Positions 59,449-64,000 of a DNA stretch of 64,000 nucleotides are shown piece after piece. The notes beneath the pieces were generated by a model. That model did no database searches and was not told the origin of the DNA. It worked only from the letters and a program-made list of their open reading frames with translations. The number at the start of each line of letters is the position of its first letter. The stretch's first letter is position 1. This DNA is from Edolisoma coerulescens (lineage: Eukaryota > Chordata > Aves > Passeriformes > Campephagidae), in the NCBI GenBank assembly GCA_013397115.1, contig VWZW01007303.1:303476-367475 (forward strand). Direction: 5' to 3'. Position numbers and translations under genes: made by a program.

Positions 59449-59705
59449 CAAGGTAGCAATTAGTATCCACGTGCTAACGATGATAGGGAACAAACCCCTT
59501 TGGTATTTTTAGCGTCCATGGAGTTTGTAACCACTGCTTCAAACTACTCCCGTGTCCCCCTCACTCCCCCCTTCTCGTGGGCTTCTCTCCATTTTGTGCC
59601 AATGTTCAGTGTTTTCTAAATGGCTTTAGGTGTAGTTTGGATTTTGTAAAATAACCGCTCATTGGAAAAACAAAAAAACACCGAGCAAAAACCACACGTC
59701 CGCTC

Positions 59706-59711
59706 ATTAAA
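59706..59711 (+). terminator. Possible proximal poly(A) signal ATTAAA
   Basis: ATTAAA about 400 nt after the stop, followed at 59745-59795 by a strongly T-rich tract that could serve as the downstream element. Use would give a 3' UTR of about 0.4 kb. Confidence 0.45.
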
Positions 59712-61453
59712 ACAAGGCAAAAGTGTCGAAAACGTAACACTGCACTTTATTTTATATTTTTATACTTTTTTTTGGGTTTTTTGAGTTTTTCTATTGTAAT
59801 TGGCTTAAAGGGAAGGTGATTCCAAGGAAGTCTTGGGAGCCCTGGTCGGGCTCTAGCAGGGTGTGAGCACGGCCTCGGGGAATCAGAAACAGAGCCATCA
59901 GCTGGGTCTGAGGAGGGGCATGGAGCCCTAAAGAGGGATTTTTATTACTCCTGTGCTGGCAGATCTGCACTGCTTCGATGGTGTTCTCACTCCAGCCACC
60001 CCCCTGGCTCATGAGCTGCTGGTTTGAGGAGTGAGGCTGCTTTTGTGTGGGGAGGAGCTGCAGGCCGGGGTGGGTAACAGGGCAGTGGTGGATGAAATGA
60101 AGGAAACGAGCCCGTTCTTAGAGCAAAAGGCTCGTGCCAGAGCTCCAGGTGTGGTCTCTGCATCCTCACCCATCTGCAGCCCCTCTTCCTCCTGTTCTTT
60201 CCGTGCCTGCTGAGGCCGAGCTGCCTTCTCAGCCATCCCTGAGCTGTGCCCCCCTCTCCCAGCACTGGCCCTGGCAATTCCCAGGCTCATGGTGGCACAT
60301 CCAAATGTGGCAATGCCACTTCCCTGCAGGTGTCAGCAAGGCCCCTAGAGAGAGGGGCTGCTGCTGGCAGTGCCCCAGGATGCCAGGGGAGCAGAGTGGC
60401 TCTCCCTGTTCCCATGCTGTCCCCCAAAACCCAGGTTGGGGCATGGTGGGAGATAGTTTGGGCTTGGCAGCATTTGCTCCCTGCCTGCCTGGGGCATTCA
60501 GCTTCCAGCTGGGCTGAGTGGAGCAGGTCATGGAAGCGTTTCTGCCCTTGGCAGCTCCACTCTTTGTGCCCAGAGACACACAGTGATGACCCAGAGCCAG
60601 CCAGCTTCCTGCTCTGAGCCCCTGTCCCGAGCAGCCCCATGCCCTGGCCCCTCTTTTCCGACCTGTCCCTTAGGGCCAGGACTGTTTCCCTTCCAGTCCA
60701 TTGCTGTGGGCTCATCCCATTGCCACCACTCAGTGCTGCAGCATCAGCAGTGAAAGCAAAGCCTCTTGCATGTCCCTGCTCCATCCATAGCTTGTCCTGC
60801 TTAATCCAAGCGCCAATCCAGAACAGCTTCTCCCTCCCCAGCATGCTCGGGCATCTCCTCCCCAGCTAACAAAGCTCTTGCGTGTAGCAACCCCCCTGTT
60901 GTCCTTTTAGATGCCACTTTCAAAGTCAGTAAATGTTTCACGGTGGGAGATTGTTCATCAGGGCTTTGGCACTGACTGCAGCCAAGAAACCAGTGCTGGG
61001 AAAAGGTCACAGTGTCCTGGGAGAGACTCCAGCAGGGCCCAGGAGCTGCACGACCCTGAGGAAGGTGATGTCCCTGTGTAGGAACCCCCGTGCTCTGGCT
61101 GGGGGGAAAAAAGTGGGGCAGAGCTGGAGCAACCCAGCCCTTGAGCCCTGCCCACGTGTGCTGGGAGGTGATCTGGCTCCCAGGTGTAGTGTAAAAATCA
61201 TTAACAGAGCAATTAAGGAAGCACCGGTGGCACTGAGTGCGCTGCTGTGTCGGGGCAGGGAGGAGAGCGTAGCTTCGACGTGGGGAGGGGTTGCTGAGCA
61301 CCCCCTTCTCCTGCCAAATTCCTTCCCAGCTTTTGGGGTGGGTGTCTCACCCCGGGGCCGAGCCGGGGCTCGTCGGTGCCGTTCCCTCTGCCCCTGCTCG
61401 TTCGAGTGTTGGCCGTTCGTGTTGCTCTTCAGGCTTTCCCTGCCCTCCGTGTC

Positions 61454-61459
61454 AATAAA
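61454..61459 (+). terminator. Likely main distal poly(A) signal AATAAA
   Basis: Canonical hexamer followed within 30-40 nt by a GT-rich element (ggctgcgtgtggctctgtgg), the standard layout of a strong vertebrate poly(A) site. Expected cleavage is at about 61472-61482. Confidence 0.7.
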
Positions 61460-62263
61460 CTCATTTCCACGAGGCTCTGGCTGCGTGTGGCTCTGTGGGA
61501 ATGGGGAGAGGAGCCATCCCCCTGGTGCTGGCTCTGCCCAGGGGAGCAGCTGGGCTGAAGGCTGGGTGTGGTGGGAAGGAGGCTGTTTGCTCACCAGGCT
61601 TCTTTTTCCACCAGCCACTTCTACAGCACAGACCCCCCCCAAATTTGGGGTTTGCAGGGAGAGGAGGCAGCAAGTCTCCCTGGTCCTCCAACAGGAGGTT
61701 CTCCTCATCTCAAAGGGCAGCAGGGCCAGGCTGAGATGAGGAGCAGAAGATGGATGTACCCATTTAGCCATTTTGGGGCCCCAGGTGGGCTGTGTGGAGC
61801 GTGACCTGCTTTCCCTGTGGTGAAATGATAAATCCTGGTGGTCAGTGATGTGTTTGGATCGCTTTGCACTGGTGGTGTTTCCCAGAGGGCTTTGCTGTTG
61901 CTGCTCCCATCTCAAGCAAGATTTTGGGCTGCAAAACCTCTGCACCAGGCCAGAGCCAAGCTCAGGCAGCCCCAAACTCAGTACTTGAAATGGCCAGAAA
62001 TGCAGCAGAACAAGCAGCAGGTTTGGGGGATGTTGCTCTGGAGCAGGGCAACCTTTTCCCTCACCCTGCCCAGTCATGGCGTAGCAGCACTTGGATTTTT
62101 GGGAATTTCCACCCTCTGTGGAGGGCAGGATCAACTTGTGTTGCCCTGCAGCGGGATGGTTTTGTGTTAGAAGCAGGTTCACTTGTCAAGTGACAACAGT
62201 GCCAGGCTGGTTTGGGGTCACTGGTCTGGCTGTCATGTCCCTTCATGCATCCCTGGTGTGCCT

Positions 62264-62304
62264 GGGATGGGATGGGATGGGATGGGATGGGATGGGATGG
62301 GATG
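62264..62304. repeat. GGGAT pentanucleotide array (8 units)
   Basis: Eight perfect head-to-tail GGGAT units. The G-runs on the + strand could form a G-quadruplex, and length polymorphism is likely. Confidence 0.95.
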
Positions 62305-63117
62305 ATCGTTCCCTGCTGGGGGTGAGCCTGGAGCAGCGTTTGGCCCAACAGGAACAGGGATGCTCAGGGCTCTGCCCTGTCAGCTGCTGTCCCTCCATGT
62401 CCTGTGGAACAGGGGAAGGTTTCCTCCTCCCTCCCTGTTCTGCCAGAGGCTCCTCAAGAAGAAACTGGTCTTGGCTGCTGCTGTGGGTGTGCAGCCACGC
62501 TCGTGCCCTGTCACCACCCCCGGGCCGGGCCGTGCCTTGGGAGCTGGGTTTGCCTCACCAGCAGTGTCACCCGTGGGGCTCAGGGGACACAGGTGCTGCT
62601 CCCCGAGCTGGGAACTGCCAGGGGGGATTGGTCCCCCCAGCCCTCCTGTTCCTGAGGCCCGCGCTGTGGAACAGGGACCTCCTCAGCTGGTCCTTGCAGC
62701 TCTGGCTGGAGCTGGGGCAAATCCTGCTGTGCTGGGGGGGCTCCCCAAAATCCCTGCTGCTCCCACTGGCCTCACACCCATCCTGCTCCGTGCCAGTGAC
62801 AGCAGGTCCCTGAGCCTGGGGTGTGGGGAGAGGCAGGGATTCAGGTGAGGATTTTGGGTCTGGTTGAAGCAGGAGCTGACCACAGCCCCCCGAGCCACCA
62901 GCTCTGCCTGTCCCCTGCTGCCACCTGCACACCAGGACACAAGAGCTCTTGCATGGGTGATTTCAGGTTTGCCTTGGACTCCTGTCACCGCGGCTGGGAT
63001 AAACCTCCCAGCCAGCAGGGCCGTGCCGGGATCCAGCCCCACTCCCCTCCCCCCCGCTCCTCGTATATTAAATTTCACACATAAAACTGCAACTGAAGAG
63101 CATCTCGGAGGGAACTG

Positions 63118-63127
63118 CTAAAAATAG
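63118..63127 (+). promoter_or_regulatory. MEF2-type site CTAAAAATAG
   Basis: Perfect match to the MEF2 consensus YTAWWWWTAR. A TEAD/MCAT-type ACATTCCA (63196-63203) and a GATA-type AGATAA (63318-63323) lie within 210 bp. A muscle or heart enhancer is possible but unproven. Confidence 0.3.
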
Positions 63128-63890
63128 CCCCGAGGCTGGAGCCTGAATTGTGCAGGAGAGTTCGTGTGCAGCCCGATCCCTGCGCTCTCCCCGAAACATT
63201 CCAGGGCTCGGCACTGCTTTATGGCGATGCGGGGAAGGGGAGCGGCATCTAGAGCTGGTAACAACCCCAGGGACACATCGATATTCCCTGCTGCGAGCAT
63301 CGGGCAGCTCTGCGGGGAGATAACCCCCAGATCTCTGCCAGCCCGGGTGTAACCTGGGACACGGCGAAGGGGCTCTGACCCCCTTTGCCTGGTGCTGGCA
63401 CCAGGGTGGCACAAAGGCTGTCCCACGTTTGTGTCCCCCCCCAGCTGTGGGGCTGTGTCTGCTGTCCCTTGTTCCCCAGGAAGGATGTGGCGTTGTGCTT
63501 CCACTCGCACCCCCTCCTCACCCTGGAGCAGAGCCCCCGGAGATGATGTTTTTTTCCCAGCCAAAGGTGCTGACGAGGCTGGGGGGAGCCCGGCCGAGCT
63601 GTCGCCGGTGCTCGGGCTCAGCCAAGCCCGTGTGGTCGCAGCCAGAGCTGTGGAGACACCTCGGTGCTCGCTGGTGTCACAGTGAGCCGGAGTGGGGCTT
63701 GGGATCTGCTTGGAAGAGCAGAGGGGTGCAGGGAGTCCATCAGCAGCGCGTCCCGGGGGCCTGGACCATGTTCCCGGAGGTGCAGCCAGCATCTTCCCTC
63801 TGTCCAGCACGCAGGTAAACGCTCCGTGCGGGGTGACCCAAAAATGCAGGCACTGCAACAGAAATGTCCCTCCTTCGGTGGGGCCTGCAA

Positions 63891-64000
63891 CCAGCCCGGG
63901 CTCGGGGTCCCCCCCCTGGGCACAGAGACACCCCCAGCCCGGGCTCGGGGTCCCCCCCTGGGCACAGAGAAACCTCCAGCCCGGGCTCGGGGTCCCCCCC
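63891..64000. repeat. 42-43 bp minisatellite, cut by the window end
   Basis: Three successive copies start with ccagcccgggctcggggtcc at 63891, 63934 and 63976. Each is followed by a C-run and ctgggcacagagaaac/acacc. The third copy runs off the window, so the array is longer than what is seen. Confidence 0.92.

Larger units (their letters stand above)
59300..61480 (+). other. AP2B1: AP2B1 3' UTR (predicted)
   Basis: Runs from the stop codon to the likely cleavage zone after AATAAA at 61454. Its first 480 bases are AT-rich, with two ATTAAA hexamers and a long T-rich run (59745-59795). The rest is GC-rich. A length of about 2.2 kb fits the multi-kilobase AP2B1 messages known in vertebrates. The frames inside it, including a 268-codon + frame from 60933, show no family similarity and are read as chance. 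Confidence 0.65.
61481..64000. other. GC-rich intergenic region downstream of AP2B1
   Basis: No exon of a second gene was recognised on either strand. From memory of the human order the next gene would be RASL10B, but its conserved start is not visible here. Long open frames (for example the 391-codon minus frame 61007-62182) reflect GC-rich composition: they are rich in P, S, G and Q and have no recognisable domain. It holds a GGGAT array, a terminal minisatellite and a motif cluster near 63.1-63.3 kb. Confidence 0.65.

Noticed and set aside
60933..61739. 268-codon open frame on the + strand
   Set aside because: It runs through the predicted poly(A) signal in GC-rich DNA; no domain, no initiation context and no family resemblance.
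61007..62182. 391-codon open frame on the minus strand
   Set aside because: It overlaps the AP2B1 3' UTR and poly(A) site, has low-complexity GC-driven composition, and shows no recognisable domain or splice context.
1..64000. Intronic snoRNA, microRNA, tRNA or CRISPR-like arrays
   Set aside because: No paired C/D boxes with terminal stems, no tRNA A/B box pair and no spaced repeat array were seen by eye; a covariance-model search was not possible.

Overview
The window is vertebrate nuclear DNA, almost certainly from a bird. It carries spliced coding exons with GT-AG introns, several CR1 LINE 3' ends (the typical avian interspersed repeat), a retroviral-type solo LTR, and fairly short introns. 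The species cannot be fixed from the sequence. A neoavian, perhaps passerine, source is a guess based on the LTR style.

One gene fills most of the window: AP2B1 on the + strand, encoding the beta-2 adaptin subunit of the AP-2 clathrin adaptor. Seventeen coding exons were placed between 4176 and 59299. They join without a frame break into 776 residues plus a stop codon. The missing 5' exons (about 175 residues: initiator and first HEAT repeats) lie upstream of base 1. The exons encode, in order, most of the HEAT-repeat trunk (4176-19903), the flexible hinge with the clathrin box LLNLD (23880-24072), a 42-nt microexon (33447-33488), the rest of the hinge (35223-35369), and the two-part appendage ('ear') domain (36619-59299). 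A 3' UTR of about 2.2 kb follows and probably ends after the AATAAA at 61454. The hinge microexon, clathrin box and appendage ligand-binding residues are all intact, so the gene looks functional.

The introns are mostly featureless. They hold CR1 fragments near 2366, 7746, 26056 and probably 45567; one antisense solo LTR at about 6871-7256; and a local direct duplication of about 380 bp (47029-47402 and 51350-51742) on either side of the two exons at 47645 and 48460. An 840-base assembly gap (52409-53248) lies in the 9.5-kb intron before the penultimate exon. The sequence beside it is duplicated, and it includes a hybrid third copy of the repeat. This is either an assembly artefact or the trace of a tandem duplication.

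Beyond the poly(A) signal, 61.5-64 kb is GC-rich intergenic DNA with a GGGAT array, a minisatellite cut by the window end, and a small cluster of MEF2-, TEAD- and GATA-like motifs. No second gene was recognised. No new biological system was found. The best leads are the hybrid repeat at the gap, the GC-AG intron after 10364, and the likely regulated 42-nt microexon.
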